Below are positions 12,501 to 24,700 of a stretch of 64,000 nucleotides of DNA, one piece after another. Location of the stretch: positions 12,236,151 through 12,300,150 of the forward strand of contig NC_135257.1 of the NCBI RefSeq assembly GCF_964204865.1, in the 5' to 3' direction. Origin of the DNA: Styela clava. Taxonomy: Eukaryota > Chordata > Ascidiacea > Stolidobranchia > Styelidae. The notes below the pieces were generated by a model. The model did no database searches and was not told the DNA's origin. It saw nothing but the letters and a program-made list of their open reading frames with translations. Made by a program: the position numbers and the translations under genes. How positions within the stretch are numbered: position 1 is the stretch's first letter; each line of letters begins with the position of its first letter.

Positions 12501-15500
12501 ATTTGTAAATAAAAGTTTTGAAAAATGTCTGACAAATCACTTGTGACGTTCTTTACAATCGTTTCTCTGCTAAAGATACAGAAACAGTGTTCTGTTATAG
12601 ATGTCCCAAAGAAAAGTCATTTGTGCTATCGATTGGGTTTCTACAAGACCAACTACTTTTCCGTTTTCTATGCTTTTGCGTCGGTGGATCCGTATGCATA
12701 TAATGCAAGGATGCTGTAGCAAGAGTGAAGATAACTATCCTGAGTAATTCAATAAATAGTCTTGCTGCACACTAACACAAATATATTTCTGTGACGTTTC
12801 GTCTGACCACGGTCAAACTTCCTCAGACATACATATTTCAACTAAAGCAAGAACAGCAATTGCAAGCACATTTATACAATGGGTGCCATGGCAACAAAAC
12901 AATATCATAACAATGTGAGTTACCCAAATTAGCTCACCGAAAATGTACCACACTCAGAGATAGGCTAGTCAGAGCCAAATTAAAGCCAAAATCACCTGTC
13001 AGCCACAATCCAGGTTTTTTTAAATGTGGAAGTCATGCATAACCTGCAAACATTCTGAAGAAACGAAAGTAGCGACAAACAAACAAAAAACTATTCAACT
13101 AAAAATTACTCAAAAAATAACGTGCAATACGGAAAACGTCGTCTGCTTAATAATCTGTAAAAAATGTGACATGCAGTACATTGGCGAAACAGGGAGGCAT
13201 CTGAAATATCGTATTTCAGAACACATTAGAAGTACAAAAAACAGAGACCTGGTCGTCGGGGCTCACTTTAACCAACCTGGACATTCACTGAAAGACTTTA
13301 ATGTAATTGGAATTGAAAAACTGTTTCAAGACCATATTTATCGAAAAACTAAAGAATCATATTTCATTCACCTACTTGGAACGCATGAGCCACTGGGAAT
13401 GAACATTAAAGAAGTTTAGGGCATTTAGGAACATTTTATACACCGTATATTTTCGTAATTTTACCGAATTTTTCTTATTTTTTTTATTTTTATTTTATTT
13501 TTTTTACCATGTATTTTTTTAGTGCAGTTAATTAAAATACAATCACCAATTTATTTATTTTTCAAATCCCATTGTTGTGATTTGTTATGTTGCCATGACA
13601 CCCATTTTATGAATGTGCATGAAACTTTCATGTGTTTTTTACTTTTAAATATTTAAACTTACTTAAATTTGAGTTGGGTTGCGCGAGACTAACTTCCTAT
13701 CTTTTCTCTATGCCTTTATGCTAGTGGATCCGTATGCGTATACTGCAAGGATACTGTAGCTGGAATAAACATGACTATTCTATTCAATTAAAGAGTCCAG
13801 CTGCACACTAACACAAATATATTTCTGTAACGTTTCGTCCGACCACAGTCAGACTTCCTCAGACAAGCAGTTTACAACAATCAGCATTGTTGTAAACTGC
13901 TTGTAAAATTAATCAGCATTGTTGTAAACTGCTTGTCTGAGGAAGTCTGACTCTGGTCGGACGAAACGTTACAGAAATACATTTGTGTTAGTGTGCAGCT
14001 GGACTCTTTAATTGAATTTAAACTTACTGTTGTTAATTAAGTTTTCAATCACCACCTGCATGAGTTCGTTAACTCACATTGTTATGATATTGTTTTGTTG
14101 CCATGGCACCCATTGTATAAATGTGCTTGCAATTGCTGTTCTTGCTTTAGTTGAAATATGTATGTCTGAGGAAGTTTGACCTTGGTCAGACGAAACGTTA
14201 CAGAAATATATTTGTGTTAGTGTGCAGCAAGACTATTTATTGATATAATATTGCTGGCATCAGTCCCAAAATATCAGTTTTCCCAATTCAGCACGGTACG
14301 AGTATAATGTGCTTTCATATAGCGCCGGAATCTAACTGAATTGAATGGCACTTGTTATAAGTTTGAGAAAATATACACACAGGAAGTAACTATCAAGAGA
14401 CGTATAATATTGAAAACCTTAATACCGGAGTTTCATCCTTCTTCGTTTCGTTTTTGCGATCACTTTCGGGTAAGAATTCAATTGTTTCTTGTACATTTTC
14501 TGCGTTGACTGTATTTTCGGGAAGTTCAAACACCTCGTCTGTGAAACATTATATTGCTAGTCAGAGATTTTTAAGGTAGTGTATTAAGAGAAAGATCCCT
14601 TCACCCGTAGTTTTGCTTTCTGTAAACTCTATCCTCCTATCCAAATGAACAATATGATATGTAGATTTTACTATATCCATGCTTCAAAAGATTAAAACTA
14701 CTTATTAATGCAAATCTTATAAATGAGTCGACTTGTATTGCTTACCAGAAATATCCTTTACTTCCTGCTGGGTCTCTTCGCACCTTTTCTTTGTAATGAA
14801 CAAATAAAAACATAGAGTGAATCGTAAAAAGAAGTAGCCTATTACACATAATGTACACGTATAGTCTAAAACGGAACCATTGAGTTTATAGTATTCAAAC
14901 AAATTTTATCAATGTTTTTCACGTGAGTTTACGAATTAACTCGAAGACTTGCAGAAAATATTGACAATTAGATCTAGACTTAGTGCTACTCCAGTAACCT
15001 ACAATTAACGTGTAACCTGAAAGCAGCATTGTCACAGCTAGAGGGGAAGTATCGCCAGTAAAAGAAGAGCTTGGTTACACGTTTTTTCAGTTTTTATCGA
15101 AAATTTTTATTCCGACTTTGTGAGAATAGGAATTTTTTAGAAGTCCAACTACAGCGCCTGAGGGTCAAAATTTCGATCTCGAAGTTTCCGACTCTGAGTC
15201 AACTTCCGACAAAAACACCAATAGCGAAAGAACTTAAATATGCTCCTCGTTTCGATGCTTGGATTGTAACATCTCAGCATTCGGTTTAACGACCTACGGC
15301 TTACTTTCTTTTCTGCTGTTGAAATTTCTCTGCATAAAGCAACGGTGATCGGATGCATGAGGGCACACGTTGAAGAGTTGCTCAACCACATAGAGAGGAA
15401 TCCAGTAATAAACATCATTCCTAACATAATCCTTAAATGAGAATTAGATGTTAAATATATGTGTATAACGATTGGCGTCATTTATCAGATTTTTATTTAT

Positions 15501-16963
15501 AAACAAAATGTTATTCAAGGTTTCTCGAAGATACTACGCTTTCAACGAGAAGTGGGAAGAGTATTCTGCAACATAGATTGTTTGAATAGCGCCAACGACG
15601 CTTATGTTTGCTAACTTGATGCTTAACCTCGAATTTGCTCCCAAACTGCTCCAGTAAATATCAATTAACGTGTAACCTCAATGCAGCATTGTCACAGCTA
15701 GATGGAGATATCGCCAGTAAAAGAAGAGCTTGGTTACACGTTTTTCAGTTTTTATCCAGTCCAGCTTAAATTTTTGTTAAATAATTTTGTTACCGTATTG
15801 GAATAATTCTACATTTCAATTTTCGAGACTCACCAGCATGGTCTCGACCCGAAAAAGAGCAACACCCGAAGCGCAAATCTTCTATGTAAATTCCATTCTT
15901 CTATTGCAATGCAGAGCACAAAAGCACCAAGAAAAAGAAAGCATACATGGCGCATATAACTCATCGACACCTTAAAGTAAAGTATGGTTGGTTAGGGTTG
16001 CTACAATTTGGTATTCACGTTTTTCAGTTTTTCGCCAAAGTGCGAGAATTTATTACAAAGCTTCAATGACATATGCACATGAGATTATGTCTTCGTGTGA
16101 GTGCTTAGCGTCCTAATTTCTTTTCGTAATGTAATTAATCTCTCCGTACTTTGAAATTAAAGTATGACTTAATTGCGTGTTGACTACTTTTACTTTGCTT
16201 ATTTTAGTTTATTGTGAGTACAACCTAATGCGATTTCGGTTTTGAATAAATCACTGAGCGACGTCGTAAATCGCTTTTTATCGACAAAAGAATGTTTTCT
16301 TGCTAAATACTTTTTTGTCAGCGCTTTCGTCTAGTTCTAAAATATTCGAGTCACACTGATACACTGACTATGGTAAATAAACTGGACACTATATACAGTA
16401 TACTATGTTACATAAACTGGATTCATCACTTGTTCTTGTACACGTAAACTGACTAAGTACAAGTACACTAAGAATATTTATTGTAGATACGTATTATTAA
16501 AATATATTTCAAGTATGAATTGTGTATTTTACCTCATCTGCAGTTTGAATCCCGAAAATAGGAAACAACAAAATTGGCATGAATGACGTCACTACAAGAG
16601 GACATGCTTCAGTTGTCCAGTAGACGCCCATAAGACAAATCACGTAACCGCAGCTTGAGACCTGTAATATGTTTGTATATTACACATGGTTTACATTTAC
16701 AAATATTAATTTCAAAGTTAATCGTTCAAAATAAAAGTTTTTTTGAGAAAACGATGGCATCAATAACGTATATATATTAAATCAATAAAAAATTTGATTT
16801 CGTGGACCCATATAAAAAATAATCGGAATATAATTTTTTTAGATAAATATCTTACTTTTGTAGTTCCCATTATCAGCAGCGGGAGAAACAGTATTGGTGT
16901 CAGTAGAAAAATCACACTTTTCTGAAACCTCCGAATCCAGGTGAAAAAGTAAGCCAAAGACAT
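6527..16963 (-). CDS. SLC13 sodium/carboxylate cotransporter, copy 1 (downstream)
   Basis: Fourteen exons encode about 606 residues, typical for SLC13. Exons: 16963-16856, 16661-16533, 15970-15834, 15431-15305, 14788-14746, 14538-14426, 12425-12271, 11697-11575, 11128-11039, 8904-8800, 8567-8348, 8001-7893, 7356-7163, 6694-6527. Every junction is AG/GT and the phases agree. Recognisable family blocks are WTTEACPL in TM2, EEWNLHRR, the first binding loop WLSNSSTCAL, FGGTCTTVGTPSNL, the second loop SSNLATTSVFLP and the signature SLPIATPANALAF. The ATP..NA form resembles the carboxylate carriers (SLC13A2/A3/A5) more than the sulfate carriers, but the substrate is not proven. Family members move Na+ with succinate, citrate or related anions across the plasma membrane. 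The C-terminus has N-glycosylation sequons (NNTNVT). Oddity: the first loop reads SNS where the upstream copy and most relatives have SNT. The introns are swollen by mobile elements. Confidence 0.93.
8766..8782. repeat. (AT)n microsatellite
   Basis: A short run of AT dinucleotides in an SLC13 copy 1 intron, close to the donor of the exon at 8800-8904. Confidence 0.7.
9431..10747. mobile_element. Non-autonomous hAT element with 8-bp target duplication
   Basis: A 1317-bp element in the intron between SLC13 copy 1 exons at 11039 and 8904. The left end is CAGGGGTTCTCAAACTTT. The right end, read inward, is CATATGTTCTCAAAGTG, a degenerate inverted repeat of the left. Both ends are followed inward by a GCGGAGCCCC-type motif. 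The flanks are the exact duplication CTCTAGAA (9423-9430 and 10748-10755), which fits the hAT 8-bp rule nTnnnnAn. No transposase frame is visible, so it must have been moved by an enzyme supplied elsewhere. Confidence 0.88.
12788..12830 (-). ncRNA. Candidate hammerhead ribozyme, outer left arm
   Basis: The minus strand reads CTGAGGA, then a 7-bp hairpin (GTTTGAC with GTCAGAC, one G-U pair), then GAAAC. This matches the hammerhead core CUGANGA-stem II-GAAA. Stem III would be minimal, as described for Penelope-like elements. Prediction from sequence only. Confidence 0.5.
12925..13419 (+). pseudogene. Penelope-like element: C-terminal linker and GIY-YIG endonuclease domain, decayed
   Basis: The reading frame from 13024 to 13419 (about 131 residues) contains a GIY-YIG nuclease domain. 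It has paired cysteines (CLIICKKC), then MQYIGETGRHLKYRISEH with the conserved YIG, R and H positions, then a HFNQPGHS block and an ending like SYFIHLLGTHEPLGMN, all typical of Penelope-like retroelements. Just upstream, in a different frame, TLRDRLVRAKLK and NPGFFKCGS match the linker between reverse transcriptase and nuclease. A frameshift therefore lies near 13030. No reverse transcriptase is present, so the insertion is 5'-truncated and dead. No usable start codon is claimed. Confidence 0.82.
13825..13868 (-). ncRNA. Candidate hammerhead ribozyme, inner left arm
   Basis: Same core on the minus strand: CTGAGGA, stem II GTCTGAC with GTCGGAC around a four-base loop, then GAAACG. It is the inverted partner of the copy at 13931-13982. 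Confidence 0.5.
13931..13982 (+). ncRNA. Candidate hammerhead ribozyme, inner right arm
   Basis: CTGAGGA at 13937-13943 is followed by a GTCTGAC/GTCGGAC hairpin (seven pairs including one wobble) and GAAAC at 13963-13967. The preceding TTGT can pair with the following ACAG as a short stem I. It lies downstream of the GIY-YIG fragment in the sense direction. Confidence 0.55.
14158..14206 (+). ncRNA. Candidate hammerhead ribozyme, outer right arm
   Basis: CTGAGGA at 14166-14172, a GTTTGAC/GTCAGAC stem II and GAAAC near 14192-14196, on the plus strand. Compared with the inner copies, both sides of stem II differ at places that keep the pairing. Confidence 0.55.
14989..15098. repeat. Small hairpin MITE, copy A (with copy B flanks SLC13 copy 1 exon 4)
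   Basis: About 110 bp, nearly identical to 15649-15757 in direct orientation. Each unit has an internal inverted pair, AACGTGTAACC near the start and GGTTACACGTT near the end, so each can fold into a hairpin. A trailing piece (CACGTTTTTCAGTTTTT) recurs at about 16016-16032. No target duplication was determined. Confidence 0.65.
15649..15757. repeat. Small hairpin MITE, copy B
   Basis: Direct repeat of 14989-15098 with a few substitutions and the same terminal ACGTGTAACC/GGTTACACGT inverted pair. It lies in the intron between SLC13 copy 1 exons 3 and 4. Confidence 0.65.
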
Positions 16964-18736
16964 ATTTCTGCTATCTCGTTTCACCAAATGCGTACAATTC
17001 GTTCGCAAATTTTATAGAATGAATGTTTATGCTCGCTGATCTTTATTATCTAAACTTACAGATTTAATCTCTAAAATCTTCATAATAAACATACACCAGT
17101 AAAAATTATACTACGGCAATTGCGTTACCCGCCCAAGGATATACGAACGCTTAGATGTTAAGAATGGTGATTATCTTTTGTAATTGATATGAGGAAAACG
17201 AACGCGCAATATTTGTACAAATAGGTTCATATTTCACTATCAAGGGATGATTAATTTAGCAACTTATTTTAGCAATGCTAACATGAGTCATGCCTTGCTG
17301 CTAAATCGAGGTAACATTTAACCAATTTCTTGACGTATGTTGGTATGTATCATTTTAGATGAGGGGTGTGCAACATTTTTTTGTCGGTTGGCCACAGAAC
17401 CAACTTCAGACATTTAAATGGGCAACACAACAAATTTAGTTTTTCCATGTACACAACGGATTAAAAAATTACCACAATGCAAGATTTAACGCAGCGACAG
17501 GAGTAAAACATGTATTACTACCCATGTTTTTTAAACATGAACTGTCGGATTAGGATTTCATGTTTGCTGGAGTGGAGACAAGAAACTAAATGGCTTAGCG
17601 GGCTGGGTTGAAAAAAAAACTCTAATAAAGAACAATTTATTTAGAAGTCGTTTAGACGAAATTGAAACAATAGGCAATTAGAGTGCATGTTGACTCAATG
17701 TTCAACAGTTTTTTTCAATGTTCAACGGACTCATTCCGGTCGTGAAAGAACATGGTCCTACCCGAACGCGATTACAACATCAAGACGAAAAACTACAAAA
17801 CTAGCTACATTAGTCCTGAATTTGATCAGTATTTCAAATACGTATAAGTTAATAATATACGATCAATGAGTTCAACGTATGTTAAAGGGCAAACTATGTT
17901 AGATCTCAACCTTCTATAAAACCATATTTGAATACTGCCTCCAATAAAAAGTGTCCGCTCATCATGTAGAATAGAATGATCGATCATCGGTTGTGGTTCC
18001 AGTCCACCGGTTTCAGTTGAAAATGGCACTAAATGGCAACCTGTTCGCATTCAACCATATCATTTCTTTATATATATTATTGGTATGTAGCAGATAGTAA
18101 AACAATCTTTTGAGGTTCGTTAAAGTTTTGATACTCTGAGTTAAAAACGGATATCTGTCTGTTCGGACCTGACTACGCCATCCAAAAATTACATCACTGC
18201 CATGTCACAATATGAGAAGAATAGCTCCGACTTTATTGAGTTCGTTGTCGTTGAGTTGCGTGTCCATATATTTGAGCATTGCTCTCTTGTTTTGCATATA
18301 TATAGTAATGGATTGCGTTTTTCTGAACTTCCCCAAAACACACCAAAAAAGTTTCTAATCTACTTCAATTATTGTGTCACAATCACTTTCCGGAAAACCT
18401 AAACAACTCCGTGGAATCGCACTACAATACTAATACAATACAAGTTATATCATCATAGAGATGACATACCTGACGCAGGTGTGTATAATGTACCCCCTTA
18501 AAATCAGAAAAAAACACAATAATTTATAGCAGGCATATATATTTATAATATAATTCTGTTGAATTACACACGATGAAATAATAAGATCATATTTTTGTTG
18601 AGGCATAGGTGAGTGAATTTATATTTCAATTAGGCCACTGTAAACCTAAAGACTCTTTATACCGGTTTATCGTGTGCTGGGCTTAAAGTCAAAGATATCG
18701 TTTTTGGACAAAACTTTTGGAATCGAGTGTCATGAA
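16964..18736. other. Intergenic spacer between the two SLC13 genes
   Basis: About 1.8 kb between the start codon of copy 1 and the stop codon of copy 2. It must hold the copy 1 promoter and the copy 2 3' UTR. A block at 17360-17610 has repeat-like composition, but I could not define its ends. No exon or RNA gene was recognised. Confidence 0.5.
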
Positions 18737-21700
18737 TTAGTTCTGCCCCGGCGTAAGTGTACTATTAAGAGGGACAACATATGTTCCATTCATCATAGCC
18801 CAGGCCGGAATAACGTCGAGATGAAATATTGAGACGCCAGTCATGTGAATAAAAGCATTTAGTATTCCGACACATATGAAATTTAGCGGCAAGCCTGTTG
18901 TCACCTGAAAAATTAATGCCATTTCGAAATTAATCGGAGGATTTATTTAGCCCATATAGACTGCATTACAAATTACATATATTTTTATGCTGGCGGGAAA
19001 ATATTATTTAAACTACTACTTACCATATCCGTTACCCGCAAAGATCCGAATGTGAATGCCAGAGCATTTGGTGGAGTTGCGATCGGCAAAGAGAATGCGA
19101 ATGAGCAAGATAATGTTGCAATGAGTAAAATATAAACTGGATTTATACTCAGGTCTCTGGATAATCCTATCATGATTGGTAAAAATATGCTGGTGGTTGC
19201 CACATTGCTTGTGAATTCTGTAACATGGAAAACATTGTAAGTGAAATGTCATATTTTCCTACACTGTAAAAGGATATATCTGACAACATGCCCGAACAAT
19301 TACTAGTGAAAATTTTCAACGCGCTTGTTGAATACCATTGAACATTTGTTCAAATTCTAATAGTCCAAACTCTGAAGCTAACGAAAAAGCTGGTTAATGC
19401 TAACGGAAGCAACACACATTTGTTTTTGATTAAAAGAAGTCACATTTTTACAAATATATACCTGTAAATTATTTTTTCAGCATATCAAACAGAGCATACT
19501 AAAGATTATGATAATATTTGCAATTGTGTTCTCGGCACATTTAAGAGGCTTATAACATTATATATATATGTAACATAACTTAGATGCACAAACCCTCTTT
19601 TACCTGTCAATAATGATATTGAAATCGAAACCACCAGTAGCACAATCCACACAGGTGTTCCTCGAAGTCCCGCTGTAAGGTTACGGCCAAACCATTCTGA
19701 CAATCCGGAATTCTGGAGCAAAATAATAAATAAGAATTGCCGGTGCTCCCGAAGTATGCGAACCAAGATGGCGGACATCGGAACGTAACATGGGTAACAG
19801 GTTAGGGTTAGGCGATAAATTTTTCCAATTTTCCTCATTTTAGTCCTATTATCAGTTCGAAGACTAGCCAAGAGCCTCCCGTAGTATTTATAGCTAAAAT
19901 TATGGCCTAACCCTAACCTAGTACACATATTGCATTCCGATGTCCGCCATCTTGGTTCGCATACTTCGGGAGCCCCGAATTGCCGATATATGGTTCTACA
20001 TGCGTGCTCAAGTCAGATTTTGGTTGGTAATAAAGCTACATATAAATATAAAACTGTGACAGAACGAGACCGAATTGTTTGAAGCGACGGTGCGTGATAT
20101 AATATGATAATATGTAGGATAAACATCTTGACAATGCTTTAACTTTTCCTATTCAAATTAATAGTTCCTCCTCGATTATAATGAAATACTTTGTTATATT
20201 TTTTATTATTTGACTGAATTTCTTTTGCATTGTGTCAAAATGTTACAATACCAGCAGAGCATACAAACAGCCGTTATTTCGGGCAACAGTGTCAAAATCA
20301 CCAAACTGACTGTCTTTTCGTCAGACTTGCTAACCTCACATGCTCCAGCCAAAGAAAATCCTGCACCCAACAGAAGCATCACATCCCATGGAAATTTTTG
20401 TTGAAATGTTTTCCAAGATAATAACGCGGGAGATGTAGTTGGTAAACAATATTCTTTTTTTCCCTCAGTCTTCGGTTTTTTCCATATCCAAGTAAAGGAA
20501 GATGATTGTGATGGGAATAAGAAGACGCACATTCCAACCAATACAGCAGTTGTAGAATCTTTTGCATATCTAGAGTAAAATTTGTATAGCCTACGTGGTA
20601 TTTTTTCCTCATCTAACACCCTATATATATATAAACTATTTTTATAAATGTTATGACGATGATAATGTTTTTTAGAATGATGGCGTTTGGTCTTGTTTTA
20701 CATTATTATAAAAATGTGGTGGCTTATCGCTTTAATCATGTTATAACAAATTTAATTTATTGTTAGGTATATATATTATAATTCTATGCATGTCTGTTGA
20801 TGCAATAAAATATATACTGCATCGGCAGCTATCTGGATTACGTAATACTACAAAATTAAAAAATTCCTACCCGTTTGGGAATAAATCTCTCCAGCCAGGA
20901 ATAATCTTCGGATCACGAAGAAACCATAGTAGAATCAGTACAAGGAAATGAATCACAACACAGATTTCACCGAAACTAAACAAAAGAAAATGCAATACGG
21001 TAGAATTATCGTAGATGTGGTTCGTACGTAGTTATCGTATGTGTATATACATATATATTAGGTAAAGTATACGTTGTCTATCCAAGTGAACATTATGTGA
21101 TCTTTAGGCTACAAAGTATTCTCCAAATATAGATATACGCCCTCGAAGCTATTATTGTTAGAACAACTGTAATCTTTCCGTTCCTATCTTATACAATTTA
21201 TGAAATGAACAACCCTTCGGAATATGACAGGGGCGGGAACGGTAGGCCTCACCCACATGTTTGTACTTTACAAAAAAGTGTTCTGCCCAACTTTCTGATT
21301 TCATGTATTCAAATAAGTTTCCAAAAGACTATTATATATACCGCATACCTCATAGGGGCCAACTTGTCATAGTTGGCTTGTATTAATTTCTTGATGCGCT
21401 TTGATGATGTGGTGTTTGTATTTCGTGATCTCAACTGTCTGATATAAATATCAAGAAAATAGAAACAAATATTATAGAATGTAGTTGGTTGGTTATCAAT
21501 ATATATACCCGAAAAGCGCAAAGATGAATTTGGGTTAGTTTGTGTAATTCTGAATATTCTTTAGCAACGATTCCATATAGATATCCTTCAATAGTTTTTC
21601 TCATGCACACCGACTCATAATTCTTATTTCTAGAAGTAATAGTTTAACCAACATTCCCAGGTACTCATGTCGTATGTGAACCAAGATGGCGGACACCGGA

Positions 21701-24700
21701 ACGTAGTATGTGTACCGTGTTAGGCCATAATTTTATGTAATACTAATACTACGGGAGTCACTTGGCTAGTTCCCGAACTCGTAATAGAAGTAAAATTGAA
21801 ATAAAATTATGTCCTAACCTGGTACAAATACTATGTTCTGGTGTCCGCCATCTTGATGCACATTTTACGGGAGCGCCGGATCCCAAATATAATGCATCAT
21901 AGCTTACCCAAGACTTCGAAACCGACATAGCACCCAAATCCATGTGATGATTATCAAAATAATAGTCATCGGAAGACAGAATATGAACCACGAAACGAAG
22001 TTCAAGTCTTGTCCCGATTCTTCTCCAAAACTGAAAAAATAAGCAATGATAGTGTTGTTTGACAAGTTTTAGTTGTTTTTTACGAAATAATTTTTGATTG
22101 CAGACATATAATATATCTATAAGTGTACGAGTATTCTGAACTTGGGCTCTGCGAATCGTAACTGTATATTTGCTTTCGCTTCTTGTCTTCGAAACGGGCC
22201 GCAAAAATTATACGACAAGCTGGATATTTCACATGCATATTTCAAGTGTATAAATATTATATTTGCAAGGATGTTTTTCCCTCGTCTTCTTTCAACAGCA
22301 ATGCTTCGTTGTTTACCCGTTCCATTATAGACTGTGTGGTTTAGCATAAAATTTGCAGAAGCTAATAATTCTTACGTTGCTATAAAAATTCCAATAGCCA
22401 CAAGGTTCGTTGGTGTTCCAACTATAGTACATATACCTCCCAAGGTAGAAGCGTATGTCACCGCGAGTAGCATTGATTTTTCTAAATTGGTCGATTTGCC
22501 ATCTATTTTTGTTGAAGATTCTTCTTCTAACTGAAATCAGATCAAACCAAATTGAAAGAAATTTGAAAATATTATTGCGAGGAGTTCGGATAAAAAAGCC
22601 CGAACGGAGTATAACTGTCAAATTGCGAATATTACATTGTACCAATCGTTATTGTCTCATAACTCATAATAATCTTTATGGCAAAACCCGATTTAATCAA
22701 TACGATGCTGTATATTTTTAAAAAGCATAAAACTATAACTTTAAGCCTGTCCACACATTTAATATGACAGCAGTTGGTCAAACAAAAATTTGGATAAGAT
22801 GTATAATAGCAAAAATGGATATTACTGCATTAGAATGATACGTGCTACCTCATTATCCTCCTGAACTTTCAGTTTATCGTCGTTGTTGTTTTTACTGATA
22901 AACTGTGTGACTTCTGGATTATTATACATGTCTTCCGTGTTATCGGAAACTTCCAACACGTTGTCTGCAAAGATATATAATTGATATATAGTGATATATA
23001 GCCCCCTCAAAGATAGTTTTATTGAAAAATAAAAAAATTACTTATATTCTACCTGATGTTCCGAGTACTTTTGATTAACAATGTCACACAACAAGAGAGA
23101 TAACTTACCGGACACGTCTTTATTCTTCTTATTCTTATGTGGCTCCTGTCTCTGTAAAAGTAAGAATATGTTATTTGGGATTTGATGACATCGTTAATAG
23201 TTTTGGAATTTGCTTTTTCATGCTAACGTTCCTGACTACATCATAAAGCGAAAACCTAAATGATGGGCATAGCCAAACTGTTTTACTGCATGTCAGTTAT
23301 GCACATAGATATAATGTCAAACTATTTTATACCAGTCGAGAATTATCTGCAACTTACGTTCTTTTCTGCTGTTGAAATCTCTCTACATATAGCAACAGTA
23401 ATCGGATGCATGAGAGCACATGTCGAAGTGTTGCTCAACCACATAGACAGGAATCCAGTGATAAACATCATTCCTAACATAATCCTTGAAAAGAAATCAA
23501 TAACAGTATCTAACCAGTAATTTCCATTCGTTGTAAACAAAGTTCGTTCAGAAAAAATTCTCAAAAAAATGGTATTTAGTGAAAATAATAGATAAATCTT
23601 TTGTGGGCCCTCCTGAAGTATGCGCACCAAGATGATGCACAACCTGAACTCAGGTTGTGTACCAGGTTAGGGTACAGGTTATGCGACATCTTGGTGCGCA
23701 TACTTCAGGAGTACCTTGTTGTGGATATCCGAACCCCCTAATTGTAGACATAACAAAATTCAGTCTTTGATTTAAAATTGATTATCGTCATCCAGATCCA
23801 AATTTAATTCCAAGCACAAGTAAATCACGGTTTGGTTATCACTTGCCTTTACTTTACCCGGTGCACCAAGTAGGTCATTTGGTACTCCTGAAGTATGTGC
23901 ACCAAGATGTTGCATAACCTGAACCTTACTTAACCTGGTACACAACCTGAGTTCAGGTTGTGCGCCATCTTGGTGCGGATACTTCAGGAGGTCCGGCCAT
24001 TTTTTATTATAGTTTTTAAAAAACGTATATTGAATGGTTTGAAAGTTGTATTAGATTAGGGAAATCGGCCGTAGCTCACCAGCATGGCTTAGATCCGAAA
24101 AGGAGCAAAACTCGAAGAGAAAATCTTCTATGCAAATTCCACTCTTCTATTGCAATGCAAAGGATGAACGTTCCCAGAAAGAGAAAACAAGTGTGACGCG
24201 TGTAACTCATCGAAACCTTGATACATAACAACGTTGAATATGTGAGACAAGCGCATTCAAGTACAAAACAAAAATTACTTTATAAGAGAAAAACAGTTGA
24301 GTCGGTGGGATATTTATGTCACAAAAATTGTGTCTCGTTTTAGCTAAAATCAAGGTAATGTGAACAAAGCCGATACTATACAGCGCAGTAAATTGTGTGC
24401 ATAACTATATTACTGCGTGCGGTGATGTTCTCAAATGTCAAATTGGATAAAATAAATAATCGTAAAATTTTGACACAATATATTCACTTCACTGTCAAAA
24501 AATTATGGTTTAATAGTAAAGGGTAATAAAAAAACGCCATTTTCAGAGCAAAAAGCAATAAAATCATCGTAATTTATAAGTATTTTATATTAGAATCTGT
24601 TCTGCTGTAGACGGTGATAATTTTTGTAGTTTGGCAATGTTGGATGCAAATATGAAGTTGTTTTTATGTTTAAGATTTATAACAATTCAAAGTAAAACTA

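Larger units (their letters stand above)
12749..14243. mobile_element. Penelope-like element fragment in nested inverted repeats
   Basis: This composite sits in SLC13 copy 1 intron 6 (between exons at 14426 and 12425). Outer arms of about 174 bp (12749-12922 and 14070-14243) are inverted copies of each other. Inner arms (about 13782-13879 and 13919-14017) form a second inverted pair. Between the outer left arm and the inner pair lies the decayed end of a Penelope polyprotein with a GIY-YIG domain. All four arms share the motif CTGAGGA...GAAACGT. Penelope-like elements are known to carry terminal repeats (pLTRs), often rearranged in inverted orientation, so this fits a 5'-truncated insertion. 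Confidence 0.8.

Noticed and set aside
12749-14243. An LTR retrotransposon or a CRISPR-like array
   Set aside because: The repeats are inverted rather than direct, there is no integrase or Gag, and the GIY-YIG domain identifies Penelope.
17361-17610. A hAT element (GGGGTGTGCAAC start)
   Set aside because: I could not find a matching inverted end or a target duplication.
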